64,000 bases of DNA from Planctomycetota bacterium (GTDB lineage: Bacteria > Planctomycetota > Phycisphaerae > Phycisphaerales > Phycisphaeraceae). Both the position numbers and the translations under genes were made by a program. The notes beneath the pieces are model-generated. The model saw only the letters and a program-made list of their open reading frames with translations, did no database searches and had not been told where the DNA came from. This document shows, one piece after another, positions 25,860 through 34,301 of the stretch (position 1 is its first letter; each line of letters opens with the position of its first letter). The stretch is taken from contig CP066225.1 of NCBI GenBank assembly GCA_016350165.1, positions 3,968,001-4,032,000 of the forward strand, written 5' to 3'.

Positions 25860-26564
25860 GTGACCACAGATCAAGACAACTCACAATCATTTTCTTCACA
25901 ACCCGATTCAACCAATGGGGCAGGGCCTCTTCCAAAGCTCGCCTACAAATCAGCGTGTGCCATCACCGTTTTTCTGCTCGTTACCATCTCCCTCATCGCA
26001 GCAGATTTGCTCGTCAAGTATTACTCATTCGAGTGTGTTGCACCGCACCCTGTCGAGATCCTTCAGGCAGAGCCGGACATGGAACCTTCCAATAATCCTG
26101 CGCTCTCACCCGATACCATGCGATATCAGGTTTACGTCTTTAAAACTGAAACCGATGTTATCCCTTCACGCGATGAGCCTGTCGTTGTCATACCTAAGCT
26201 GTTGAATCTTCAACTCGTCCTAAACCCCGGAGCAGTCTTCGGCCTCGGCAAAGGTGGACGCACTATTTTTATAGGCGTTTCTATCGCTGCCATCATCGTG
26301 ATCGCATACTTTTTCTCACGTTCACCCGCCAAAGCGATCATGTTCCATCTCGGCCTCGCATTCATCCTCGCCGGCGCATTAGGAAACATGTACGATCGCG
26401 TTACCTTTGGCGTCGTACGTGATATGTTTTACATGTTCCCTGGTACTCGACTTTGGCCGTGGGTATTCAATGTGGCCGATGTCGAATTAATTATTGGGGT
26501 TGGGCTTGTGATTCTGCACGGTTGGCTTTATAGCGACGAGCAGCCTCAACAACCAAAGAAATAA
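25860..26564 (+). CDS. lspA: Lipoprotein signal peptidase (signal peptidase II)
   Basis: A 234-residue inner-membrane aspartyl protease that cleaves diacylglyceryl-modified prolipoproteins just before the lipobox cysteine. The first helix (about 33-52, ending in LVKYY), NPGAVFGL, the GNMYDRV catalytic Asp and the second Asp in FNVADVELIIGV are all present. A periplasmic insert of roughly 60 residues after the first helix makes it longer than the usual 160-170 residues. The start is GTG with AGAGGA upstream. Several lipoproteins in this window (20765, 40273, 41577, 60057) would be its substrates. Its 3' end overlaps the convergent amidotransferase gene. Confidence 0.92.
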   Translation: MTTDQDNSQSFSSQPDSTNGAGPLPKLAYKSACAITVFLLVTISLIAADLLVKYYSFECVAPHPVEILQAEPDMEPSNNPALSPDTMRYQVYVFKTETDVIPSRDEPVVVIPKLLNLQLVLNPGAVFGLGKGGRTIFIGVSIAAIIVIAYFFSRSPAKAIMFHLGLAFILAGALGNMYDRVTFGVVRDMFYMFPGTRLWPWVFNVADVELIIGVGLVILHGWLYSDEQPQQPKK

Positions 26565-27210
26565 CACCCAGTCCGCACGCATCACGCGCACTTCTTTCAG
26601 GATGCCATTGCACGCCCAGATAGAACGGCTTGTTCGGATCATCAATCGCTTCAACCGTGCCATCTTCATCACGCGCAACAATACGCAAGCTGCCCGGATT
26701 TTCAATCGCCTGGCGGTGATAGCTTGTCGTCAAACCCGTTACATCGTTCAGCACTGAGTCGTTCACAACCAGTTCAACCGGATGCTTCAGGTCATTCATA
26801 TGCTTCGCATGTGATTCCAATGTTTCAGGCAAGCACTGGTTAATACGACCGCCATGCATGAGCGCCATCAACTGCATACCCAAACAGATCGCCAAGACCG
26901 GGTACTCCGAATCTTTATGGATCTCGTTATACAGTGCTGTTTCAAACTCCTGCCTCTTCGGGCAAAGCAGATTCGATTTTGGATGTTGCTCGTGACCAAA
27001 CTCGGACATATCCAAGTCGTCGCCGCCAGTGAAGATCATGCCGTCGCATAATTCGACGTACTCTTTCACCAGTTCAACGCGCTGTGGCAACAAAATCGGG
27101 ATTCCACCCGCTTCTGCAACGTAATTCGAATAACCCAGCCCAGACTGATATTTGCCTGAGTCCCAGGTGTTGTCTTTTGTATCTACGGTAATTCCAATAA
27201 TGACTGACAT
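26491..27210 (-). CDS. Class I glutamine amidotransferase-like gamma-glutamyl hydrolase (peptidase C26)
   Basis: A 239-residue cytoplasmic hydrolase of the PuuD / gamma-glutamyl-GABA hydrolase group. MIFTGGDDLDMSEFG is the family signature near residue 55, the nucleophile elbow is LAICLGMQLM (Cys about residue 107), and the catalytic His-Glu is in GVQWHPERS. It has no partner synthetase domain, so it acts as a hydrolase rather than an ammonia donor. The exact substrate is uncertain. Its last 74 bases overlap the end of lspA on the other strand. A TAAAAT box lies 7 nt before the ATG. Confidence 0.88.
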   Translation of the reverse strand: MSVIIGITVDTKDNTWDSGKYQSGLGYSNYVAEAGGIPILLPQRVELVKEYVELCDGMIFTGGDDLDMSEFGHEQHPKSNLLCPKRQEFETALYNEIHKDSEYPVLAICLGMQLMALMHGGRINQCLPETLESHAKHMNDLKHPVELVVNDSVLNDVTGLTTSYHRQAIENPGSLRIVARDEDGTVEAIDDPNKPFYLGVQWHPERSARDACGLGVISLVVEAARRYKANRAESQAQPQ

Positions 27211-27217
27211 GCCGACT

Positions 27218-27223
27218 ATTTTA
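27218..27223 (-). promoter_or_regulatory. Probable -10 box of the gamma-glutamyl hydrolase gene, leaderless type
   Basis: TAAAAT on the minus strand ends 7 nt before the ATG. No Shine-Dalgarno and no clear -35. Confidence 0.4.
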
Positions 27224-27505
27224 CAAATTGTTATATAAAAATCTCGCCTAATTTCGATCCAATCGCGTGTTTATTTCCAATGAATGTCAACACATCCACA
27301 CCAGCTGGCTAACGTAAGTCACATTTTCATAAATCGACCGACTTTTCAACGCGATAGATGCTGCAAACGACATTAAATCATCTTGAAATCTATCATTTTT
27401 TCCCTCTCACCTCCCCCCTGATACAATACTGACTCTCAGTCCTCATTCCCACATGACTCACACACCTCAAACCTCGTTTCCCAGACCATAACCGGAGTAA
27501 TCACC

Positions 27506-28924
27506 GTGCGTTACATCAGTACTCGTGGAACAGCCGAACCCGTCGATTTCGAAGGCGCTCTCATGACCGGCCTCGCCCGTGACGGCGGCCTCTACGTCCC
27601 AGAAACTTGGCCCACACTCACCGCCGATGACCTCCGCTCAATGCGAGGCCTCTCGTACCCCGAAATCGCCTTCCGCGTCATGAAACCCTTCGTCTCACCT
27701 TGCATCCCCGACGAAGACTTCAAAAAGATCATCGACGAATCCTATGCGACTTTCGTAAACCACTCCGTCGCTCCCCTCACGCAGCTCGGACCCAATCTTT
27801 GGCTCATGGAGCTTTATCACGGGCCAACTCTCGCATTCAAAGACGTTGCCATGCAAGTGCTCGGCCGTCTCTACGATTACGTCCTCAATAAACGCGACAA
27901 GCGCATCACCGTCGTCGGCGCAACCTCAGGCGACACCGGCTCCGCAGCCATCGAAGCTATCCGTGGCCGCTCACGTGCATCCATCTTCATCATGCACCCC
28001 AACAACCGCACCTCCGAAGTCCAGCGCCGCCAGATGACCACCGTCGATGCAAACAACGTCCACAACATCGCCATCGAAGGCACATTCGACGATTGCCAAA
28101 ACCTTCTCAAAGCCATGTTCAACGATCACGACTTCCGCGACGAGATCAAAATCTCAGGCGTGAACTCAATCAACTGGGCACGCATCATGCCTCAAATGGT
28201 GTACTACGTCGCAGCCGCCGTTTCCCTCGGTGCTCCCGACCGCTCAATCAACTTCACCGTCCCAACCGGCAACTTCGGCGACATCTTCGCTGGTTACGCC
28301 GCTAAACAAATGGGCGTTCCAATCGACAAGCTTGTCATCGCATCCAACCTCAACGACATCCTCACTCGCGTCATGAACACCGGCGCTCACACCCTCGGCG
28401 AAGTTCACCCAACCATGTCCCCATCAATGGACATCCAAATCTCATCCAACTTCGAACGTCTTCTCTTTGACCTCTACGATCGGGACGGCAAAGCCATCGC
28501 TGATCTTATGACCCAACTCACCGAAGACGGCACCTTCACCCTCGGCCAAGCCCAACGTGAAAAAGCACTCAAACTCTTCACCGCTCAACGCGTTGATGAA
28601 GAGCAAACACTCAAAACTATCGAAATGGTCTATAAACAAAGCGAAAAACTCATCGACCCGCACACCGCCGTTGGCGTCGAAGCCGCTTGGCGTGAACAAG
28701 ACGCAGCCATCGACAAGACCACACCTATGGTCACACTCTCAACCGCTCACCCAGCCAAGTTCCCAGCCAACGTCGAAAAAGCGACAGGTGTTCACCCACC
28801 ACTTCCACAACACATGCTCGATCTTTACGATCGCGAAGAGCGTTTCGTTGTCTTACCCAACGACCTCGAAACAGTCACCACCCACATCCGCAAAACCCTC
28901 GCAGCTGAATCGCAAACCGTCTAA
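27506..28924 (+). CDS. thrC: Threonine synthase
   Basis: A 472-residue PLP enzyme that converts O-phosphohomoserine to threonine. MRYISTRG is the usual N-terminus. The PLP lysine is in HGPTLAFKDVAMQ (about residue 112). TVVGATSGDTGSAAIEA binds the cofactor phosphate region and NFTVPTGNFGDIFAGY follows. The length fits the long bacterial and yeast-type class. The start is GTG, behind CCGGAGTAATCACC (GGAG). A TACAAT at 27422-27427 is a probable -10 box. Codon use is strongly C-ending. It shares the homoserine branch point with metX 8 kb downstream. Confidence 0.96.
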   Translation: MRYISTRGTAEPVDFEGALMTGLARDGGLYVPETWPTLTADDLRSMRGLSYPEIAFRVMKPFVSPCIPDEDFKKIIDESYATFVNHSVAPLTQLGPNLWLMELYHGPTLAFKDVAMQVLGRLYDYVLNKRDKRITVVGATSGDTGSAAIEAIRGRSRASIFIMHPNNRTSEVQRRQMTTVDANNVHNIAIEGTFDDCQNLLKAMFNDHDFRDEIKISGVNSINWARIMPQMVYYVAAAVSLGAPDRSINFTVPTGNFGDIFAGYAAKQMGVPIDKLVIASNLNDILTRVMNTGAHTLGEVHPTMSPSMDIQISSNFERLLFDLYDRDGKAIADLMTQLTEDGTFTLGQAQREKALKLFTAQRVDEEQTLKTIEMVYKQSEKLIDPHTAVGVEAAWREQDAAIDKTTPMVTLSTAHPAKFPANVEKATGVHPPLPQHMLDLYDREERFVVLPNDLETVTTHIRKTLAAESQTV

Positions 28925-28961
28925 TCAAAGGTTAGATACGAAACTAAAGTACACAAAAAAT

Positions 28962-28985
28962 CCGCTTCTTTCGAGGCGGCTTTTT
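28962..28985 (+). terminator. Rho-independent terminator of thrC
   Basis: CCGCTTC (28962-28968) pairs with GAGGCGG (28973-28979) with one G-T pair and loop TTTC, then C and T5. Confidence 0.8.
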
Positions 28986-29019
28986 CTTTACATCAATATT
29001 TCCAGCATTCCCATGTCTA

Positions 29020-29751
29020 TCAACGTGGTTTCGCAATCAATGTCAACATCCCTCGTTGATTATCTTGGAAACTGATCTTGAACTGATTCGACTCAAGTTC
29101 ACCAATGAGCCAATCAATCGGAATAATCAACTTCTCATACGTACTTGTTGCCATCCCCCATTCCGAATCCGCATTCGCACGATTATAAAAGATATCACTG
29201 ACTTCAACCTTCTCACCGTTATATGCAAGCACGCATGTCGCAATCCGATTCGCTTCGCTTCGCACCGGAATCACTGTCTGTGCCGTATCTTTCTGTGCAG
29301 ACAAATCACGGTATGACAGAATCAAAGTCCCCTCATCCTTCAACGCAGTTTTCGCATCACGAATAAGTTCGCTCACATCCTTCAGTGATTCAAAGTGGCT
29401 TAGTGTGTCACCCATACAAAGAACTACATCAGCATTTTCTTTAAGTGTCGGCAAGTATTTGCATATATCCGCATGAACTGCCGTGACATTCGCATCCTCT
29501 CTGGCAGCATCCAATTCATCAAGCAAATCTTCGCACAAATCAACCGCCAGAACGCGATACCCCATCTTTGCAAGTGGCAAACTATGAAACCCAGGCCCCG
29601 CACCCAAATCAACAATCAATGCTTCATTTCCACTTGCTGGAAGATGCTTCGCATAGAATGCCGAATTATTTGCTTCATTAAATACCCTGCCACCAAATAG
29701 CCATGTGTAGTTAGTAGCGAGTGTCTGTTTGTAGTGATCAAGAAAACTCAT
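29020..29751 (-). CDS. Class I SAM-dependent methyltransferase
   Basis: A 243-residue Rossmann-fold methyltransferase. Motif I is ALIVDLGAGPGFHSLPLA (about residue 43), with the acidic loop AVDLCEDLLDEL, then HADICKYLP, motif IV-like VVLCMGDTLSHFES, and LILSYRDLS. The start at 29751 is chosen for GGAG five bases upstream; the longer frame has none. The substrate is unknown; the lack of extra domains suggests a small molecule. It converges with thrC across the thrC terminator. Confidence 0.85.
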   Translation of the reverse strand: MSFLDHYKQTLATNYTWLFGGRVFNEANNSAFYAKHLPASGNEALIVDLGAGPGFHSLPLAKMGYRVLAVDLCEDLLDELDAAREDANVTAVHADICKYLPTLKENADVVLCMGDTLSHFESLKDVSELIRDAKTALKDEGTLILSYRDLSAQKDTAQTVIPVRSEANRIATCVLAYNGEKVEVSDIFYNRANADSEWGMATSTYEKLIIPIDWLIGELESNQFKISFQDNQRGMLTLIAKPR

Positions 29752-29959
29752 GGCGACTCCGACGTTAGGTGGTAGGGAGAGAGCATTATAAATATTGCTA
29801 GCACATGAAGAAACTTGCTTAATACAAGTAATATTGAACATCACTTGATCTGTTGATGTGGCATTAAATGAGGTGGTTATCTAGAAATGCGCAGTATTGT
29901 GTTTTTCCATTTTGGATCATGCTAAAAACTGAAGGCTTTTATAATCTTTTTAGCGTCTT

Positions 29960-30517
29960 TTACCTTGGATACATCGGCGTATAGGTCTGTATCTTTTTCG
30001 ACTTGGCATCACTGATAATTGTACCACGGATCAAGCCAACCATTAGACAAATGCCAGCAACTGCGAATGCGAATCCAAGTATCATTCCAAAGTAAATTCC
30101 TGCCGTTACACTTTTATCTAATAAGCTGACCGAAGGGTCGCTAGGCAGGTAAAACACTTCGATTTGATTGTCATCACTGATATGTTCGTTCAACCATGCT
30201 CTGGCATCGCTTTGATTGCGGTAATATAAATCTTCTCCCAGCATGATCTTGTTGTTTTTGTATGTTTGTCCATCCACGACAAAACGATACGACACTTTGA
30301 TCAGGTACTTTATGTGGCCCTTTCTTTGCCATCTCTTGTTAATAGTATGTGACTCAACTTGTCCTATGACCGATTGGAACTCGTCGATGCGCCACGACAG
30401 ACGCATTTGATGGATCTCATAGCCAACCAAAATGCATCCACCTGGCAGTATGTGAAAAACAAAAAGCCAGAGAAGGAGCTTAGAAACACGGGGCGGTAAC
30501 TTACTTATCAAACTCAT
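29960..30517 (-). CDS. DUF3592-type membrane protein
   Basis: A 185-residue protein with two membrane helices (about 12-32 and 135-162) that flank a beta-rich domain facing outward. That domain has the pattern of DUF3592 proteins: GQVESHTINKR, YLIKVSYRFVVDGQTYKNNKI, an Ala-rich helix and IEVFYLPSDPSVSLL. The function of the family is not known. Its neighbours (methyltransferase, pseudopilin) give no clear hint. Confidence 0.65.
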   Translation of the reverse strand: MSLISKLPPRVSKLLLWLFVFHILPGGCILVGYEIHQMRLSWRIDEFQSVIGQVESHTINKRWQRKGHIKYLIKVSYRFVVDGQTYKNNKIMLGEDLYYRNQSDARAWLNEHISDDNQIEVFYLPSDPSVSLLDKSVTAGIYFGMILGFAFAVAGICLMVGLIRGTIISDAKSKKIQTYTPMYPR

Positions 30518-30691
30518 TGGGTTTTGCCTCCAGATGAGTAAATGAAATAGTATTTAAAAAGTACTAATAAATAGGGATGAGTTGTATTCTAAATACATGT
30601 TCATTATTTGAAAGCAATTTTTATGTTCGCATGAATCTCAGCGTTGATTTTTTTGATATCACATGCACAAAGGCTAATTAAATGCTAAAAA

Positions 30692-30719
30692 ACCTGAGAC
30701 CTCTTACGAAGCCTCAGGT
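30692..30719 (-). terminator. Terminator of pseudopilin-like gene 1
   Basis: ACCTGAG (30692-30698) pairs with CTCAGGT (30713-30719); the minus strand continues into T6. It has the same CCTGAGG core as the terminator of the paralogous gene at 32.25 kb. Confidence 0.8.
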
Positions 30720-30774
30720 CAGATTGGGATTGCTCGATCCTAAGATCGAACAGGTGGTGTGGGGTCAAATTAAT
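30720..30774 (-). promoter_or_regulatory. Conserved 3' UTR of pseudopilin-like gene 1
   Basis: Directly after the stop codon the minus strand reads AATTTGACCCCACACCACCT, then a short TCGATC/GATCGA hairpin, then an AATCCCAATCT-type stretch. The same series follows the paralogue (32274-32325). Conservation of untranslated sequence between the two genes suggests an RNA-level role or recent duplication. Confidence 0.6.
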
Positions 30775-31587
30775 TTAGTTCAAGCCCGGCTTACCATTGA
30801 TGGTCCATGGGTTAGTCTCATCAGCAGTATTTGCACCGAGAAAAGCTTCGGTTTCATATGGCTTCGTTACATCAGCAACCGCTTCGCCTGCACCGTGACC
30901 GTCTGCATACGCAACGTTACATGACTTATTGTGGCGTGGTGATACACGACCTCTCGCCCATGATGCCGTTGAAACAGATGAGTACAGCAAGTAAATGCCG
31001 TTAGGCCCATCTTCCTCATCCATCGTTGATGCATTTGTTGAGTCAGCAAAGAGGATCGTGTTCGTTGGGTTGCGCAACTGTGCTTCTTTTGCCGTTGCAC
31101 GTGTCGCACTTTGGCCGCCCTTGTCTTGATTCGCGCCCCAACCGATCAGTGAGCCAATGTGGCGATAGTTGTACCCATAGTGGATTGACTGGAAGTTGTC
31201 ACTGCCTGGATCGCTTGAATCTTCTTCAACAAACCATGACGCAGCATCATCCATCTCTGGACACTGATACGCATCCAAACCACTGGTGTAACCGCTCGAA
31301 AGATATAAGCCAGGCCAGTACGTCTTGCGACTGCCAGCAGGGCCCCATGTAGTTCCATCAGTCTTAACATGTACAAAATGACCATCGTTGTCATTGTTGT
31401 ACATCGCTGAAACTAAACCCAGTTGGCGAATACTGCTCAAACATTTCACGCTTTGTGCCGTTCTTCTTGCTGCGCCGAGTGCTGGCAACAGAATGCCGAT
31501 CAGCAAAGCAATAATCGAAATGACAACAAGTAATTCAATCAGGGTAAAAGCGCTGTTTCTTAAACTATGTTTTGTGAAAAGATGCAT
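30775..31587 (-). CDS. Type II prepilin-like protein with ADGH C-terminal motif, copy 1
   Basis: A 270-residue protein beginning with a class III (prepilin) signal: basic leader, then [19 protein letters not shown], where cleavage before Phe and N-methylation are expected by the prepilin peptidase. The body is a globular pseudopilin-type domain (NIRQLGL-like SSIRQLGLVSAMYNNDNDG). Near the C-terminus is NVAYADGHG, the H-X9-DG type motif common in planctomycete and lentisphaere families that occur in many paralogues. Role is unknown; secretion-system or surface fibre subunits are possible. A close relative lies 0.7 kb upstream. Confidence 0.85.
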   Translation of the reverse strand: MHLFTKHSLRNSAFTLIELLVVISIIALLIGILLPALGAARRTAQSVKCLSSIRQLGLVSAMYNNDNDGHFVHVKTDGTTWGPAGSRKTYWPGLYLSSGYTSGLDAYQCPEMDDAASWFVEEDSSDPGSDNFQSIHYGYNYRHIGSLIGWGANQDKGGQSATRATAKEAQLRNPTNTILFADSTNASTMDEEDGPNGIYLLYSSVSTASWARGRVSPRHNKSCNVAYADGHGAGEAVADVTKPYETEAFLGANTADETNPWTINGKPGLN

Positions 31588-31767
31588 ATGTCACTGCTCC
31601 TTAGAACCAATACAAATAAACGGCACCAAAACATTCCTGCCAAGTTTCATAGATGAACACTCGACGATGCGTGCCGCGTCGAATTGCGGCTTTCTGCCCT
31701 TAACTCGGAAACCGCCCCTTAGCCAGAAGTTCGTATTATAATAATTCATCCAAAAATGTGTAATTCT

Positions 31768-31797
31768 TATATAACAAATAGCGTGTTTTTAGTTTAA
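31768..31797 (-). promoter_or_regulatory. Promoter of pseudopilin-like gene 1
   Basis: On the minus strand TTAAAC (31792-31797), 18 bases, then TATATA (31768-31773) within GTTATATAAG. The paralogue has the same layout. The predicted 5' UTR is about 175 nt. Confidence 0.5.
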
Positions 31798-31799
31798 CA

Positions 31800-32243
31800 C
31801 ACGTTCGCTGTGGTGTGATATCAAATTCTACATATTATTTAAATTGATATGAATCAATTAGTTATACGTATTAGCTAGTTTAGTTGTAATTGTAAAAAAA
31901 AAATCAATGAATCATTATTTTGTTAATTTTATAACTTTTACGCGTGATACCATGAATTCGAAATTCGTAAGATGCGAAAAACGTACGATTTAGTTAACAA
32001 TAATGCCTCTGGCTTATTTTTAAACAGTACTACGTTAATAGCTATAAAATGGCACTCCATCGGTATCTCTTGGTGAAGCTTCGTTATTTTTTACATCGTA
32101 TCGGAGATGGCTGGATACTCGATGTGCGATATTCGCCCTTGATCTCCATAGAGCCGCTCCTTTGGCCTGCCGGGCCGTTTGGGCTAGATGGCAATGGGCC
32201 GCTCTGGACTAGCAGGAGGAGGGCTGGCAAGGTGGGCGCATGG
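31800..32243. other. AT-rich intergenic region with a GC-rich insert
   Basis: No convincing gene. 31.80-32.10 kb is very AT-rich. From about 32130 to 32240 the composition changes sharply to GC-rich (GGCCTGCCGGGCCG and similar). A 70-codon frame on plus (32049-32261) runs through it, and a second open frame exists on minus. Neither has a Shine-Dalgarno or a known family, so I treat it as a possible repeat or gene remnant, not a CDS. Confidence 0.35.
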
Positions 32244-32273
32244 AAAAACCTGAGGTCGTGAAACCTCAGGTTT
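32244..32273 (-). terminator. Terminator of pseudopilin-like gene 2
   Basis: An 11-bp stem: AAACCTGAGGT (32246-32256) with ACCTCAGGTTT (32263-32273), and T5 on the minus strand. Confidence 0.88.
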
Positions 32274-32325
32274 AGATTGGGTTGTTCGATCTAAAAGTCG
32301 AACAGGTGGTGTGGGGTCAAATTTA
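32274..32325 (-). promoter_or_regulatory. Conserved 3' UTR of pseudopilin-like gene 2
   Basis: Minus strand after the stop codon: AATTTGACCCCACACCACCT, a TCGACTTTTAGATCGA hairpin, then AACCCAATCTAAACC. It matches the 3' UTR of copy 1 in sequence and order. Confidence 0.6.
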
Positions 32326-33174
32326 TTAGCGGATGTCCCAGACGTTTTCAGCATCTTGCTTGTTGGTGTGGATAAGCCATGCGTCGGCTAGGACGTCCTC
32401 GGCGTATGCTGAGTATTTGATATCGTCTGGTGTGCCGAATTCGTTAACCTGCCAGTTGGCGTTAGCTGTGTCAACGTGGCCGTCTGCCCATGTGACGTTA
32501 GCTGAACCGCTGTGGCGTGCGTGTACTTCGCCGTTGCCGCTGTTCATATCGTTCCATGAGTCGCGAACCATGAAGATGCCGCCTTCTTGATTGCTATCCA
32601 TCCATGCAGGGCAGTATGAGTCAGCAAACATAACAGTATTGGTTGGGTTTCTTACTTCAACCATCTTGTGTGTGTAAGGTGTTGCGTTGCCGTCAGATGT
32701 GAGCCATGGGCCTTCGTGAGTCTTGTATGTCAGTACTGAACGAGCCATTGAACCGAGGTTCATGTAGTTATAGCCGTACTGAATGTAGAACCAGTTTGGA
32801 TCCTTGGGATCGTTGACATCAATGTCGTTGAGCAGCTGATCGCGTTCAGGTTGCCAGCCTGGGCAGCTGAAAAATTCTGCAGATTTCAGGATGCCGCTAG
32901 CGTTCATAATACCTGACCAGTACTTACGATCTGATGTAGTAACACTACCCCAGTGAGTTTGGCAAGGCATCAGGAAGTCGTCTGAATCAGTCATATAAAC
33001 ATATGCTGCGATACCGATCTGGCGTTGGTTACTTGCACATGCAATTTTTTGTGCAGTTTTACGTGCAGCACCCAATGCAGGCAGAAGAATACCGATCAGC
33101 AATGCGATGATTGAAATGACAACGAGAAGTTCGATTAGTGTGAAAGCATTTCTTTTCTGTTGAAACAAAACCAT
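32326..33174 (-). CDS. Type II prepilin-like protein with ADGH C-terminal motif, copy 2
   Basis: A 282-residue paralogue of the gene at 30775. The start at 33174 is chosen because AGGAG lies 9 bases upstream and a short basic leader (MVLFQQKRN) precedes the prepilin helix [38 protein letters not shown] and the C-terminal VTWADGHVD mark the same family. The body contains many aromatic residues and conserved cysteines (ACASNQ, FSCPGW). It should be processed by a prepilin peptidase encoded elsewhere. Function unknown. Confidence 0.85.
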   Translation of the reverse strand: MVLFQQKRNAFTLIELLVVISIIALLIGILLPALGAARKTAQKIACASNQRQIGIAAYVYMTDSDDFLMPCQTHWGSVTTSDRKYWSGIMNASGILKSAEFFSCPGWQPERDQLLNDIDVNDPKDPNWFYIQYGYNYMNLGSMARSVLTYKTHEGPWLTSDGNATPYTHKMVEVRNPTNTVMFADSYCPAWMDSNQEGGIFMVRDSWNDMNSGNGEVHARHSGSANVTWADGHVDTANANWQVNEFGTPDDIKYSAYAEDVLADAWLIHTNKQDAENVWDIR

Positions 33175-33344
33175 TGTTCCGTTCTCCTTTCCCCCGGAAA
33201 ACAAAACTGTCAAGAATCAGGCCGTACTAATTAGTGAAGATTCGCATATCCCCGTAGGGAGAATTATCTTCAAAAGGTTCGTGTGAGTGAGTCCTAAAAG
33301 AGGGTCTGAAACACCCGAATGTGAAATTAAATTTGTCTCTTACT

Positions 33345-33374
33345 TATATAACACTAGGGACATACACTAGTCAA
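33345..33374 (-). promoter_or_regulatory. Promoter of pseudopilin-like gene 2
   Basis: On the minus strand TTGACT (33369-33374), 18 bases, then TATATA (33345-33350) in GTTATATAAG. The predicted 5' UTR is about 165 nt. A perfect TGTTATATAACA palindrome at 33611-33622 repeats the core. Confidence 0.55.
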
Positions 33375-34074
33375 CCTACATGTTTCTTATTAATTAAAAT
33401 TATTTATTTTCCAGACATTCTATCTCTTTGTCAAAGCTCGCTGTCATACATGTTGTATGTGGATAACGTAGGATTGTAAATAATTTAAAAATATAAGGTT
33501 ATGTACATTATGTGTCATGTCGTATACCTTTTCGGTAGGCACTTCGTACCCTAGACTGACCATTGTGACCTATATTAATACAACTTGGAAAATGAAACAC
33601 TTTGGTGGTTTGTTATATAACACTTAGTTTTGCCTCAGAAATGTCTTAATTAAAATTATATAGCAATTTAAATGATGGGTTATACAAATCGCACTCAGCG
33701 AAACGCTCTCACTGCCTCTAAATCCACTTTTTCAGTTTAAATTATCCGAACGTACCTTCGGCAGTTTTTCTCGTCTAAAAATTCACAATTGTGTTAATTC
33801 TTATACTCAAACCGCTCCAGCTCTTTTGCAGTCATTTTCAATCTGTACAAAATTCGTACGCACCCATGATTTCGCCTCAATTTCCACTTTCTCAGAGGTT
33901 TTTTCCCAGTTTCTCACCATTTAACATAGCAAGCAGCCTTTTTGTGGATTACTTACACCATCACATAAACAGGCCAATCAGTATTCTGTTCCCCTATCCT
34001 GTAATTGAAAACCTTGATTTGTCCATTATCTGGGAAATTTGTTCGAAATTTTGGATAAAATCGCCCCGAACCCC
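33375..34074. other. AT-rich intergenic region
   Basis: About 700 bases with no gene I can support. A 119-codon plus frame (33791-34150) has no family, no Shine-Dalgarno and an unlikely composition. The palindrome TGTTATATAACA (33611-33622) is the only distinct site. Confidence 0.4.
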
Positions 34075-34193
34075 TTGGCAGGCCAATTTCTCCCCGCTAA
34101 GCTACCTTCATCGATGCAGCGGTGTGGCTGCACCTGTGTTACCCACTTAACAACAGAAAATGTCTGGAACGGGACCCTACCTATATAGTCCCG
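34075..34193 (+). promoter_or_regulatory. Folded 5' leader of metY, riboswitch candidate
   Basis: Three hairpins lie in a row: TTGG-CAGG-CCAA (34075-34086), TGCAGC-GGTGTG-GCTGCA (34115-34132) and CGGGAC/GTCCCG (34170-34193, 12-nt loop). They are followed by about 105 nt to the metY start. The conserved cores of SAM-I and cobalamin riboswitches are not visible. Control by SAM or a related metabolite is an inference from position. Confidence 0.35.
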
Positions 34194-34301
34194 CCGGCCA
34201 AACCATTCGAACCCAATCTCGCTTCCCTACGACCGCACCGTCGATCGCCAATACGGCAAGGGATCAAAAGAGCAGGGTGAGAAGACACGGAGAACAGACC
34301 A

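Noticed and set aside
32049-32261. 70-codon gene in the GC-rich island
   Set aside because: No Shine-Dalgarno or family, and it runs into a terminator for the opposite strand; kept only as a composition anomaly.
33791-34150. 119-codon open frame on plus
   Set aside because: No Shine-Dalgarno, no family, unusual composition, and it runs into the metY leader hairpins.
34200-34220. tRNA T-arm-like TTCGAACCC
   Set aside because: The flanking bases do not form a T-stem, and no anticodon arm or acceptor stem fits.
34030-34300. SAM-I or cobalamin riboswitch before metY
   Set aside because: The conserved cores of these classes are not present; only generic hairpins are visible.
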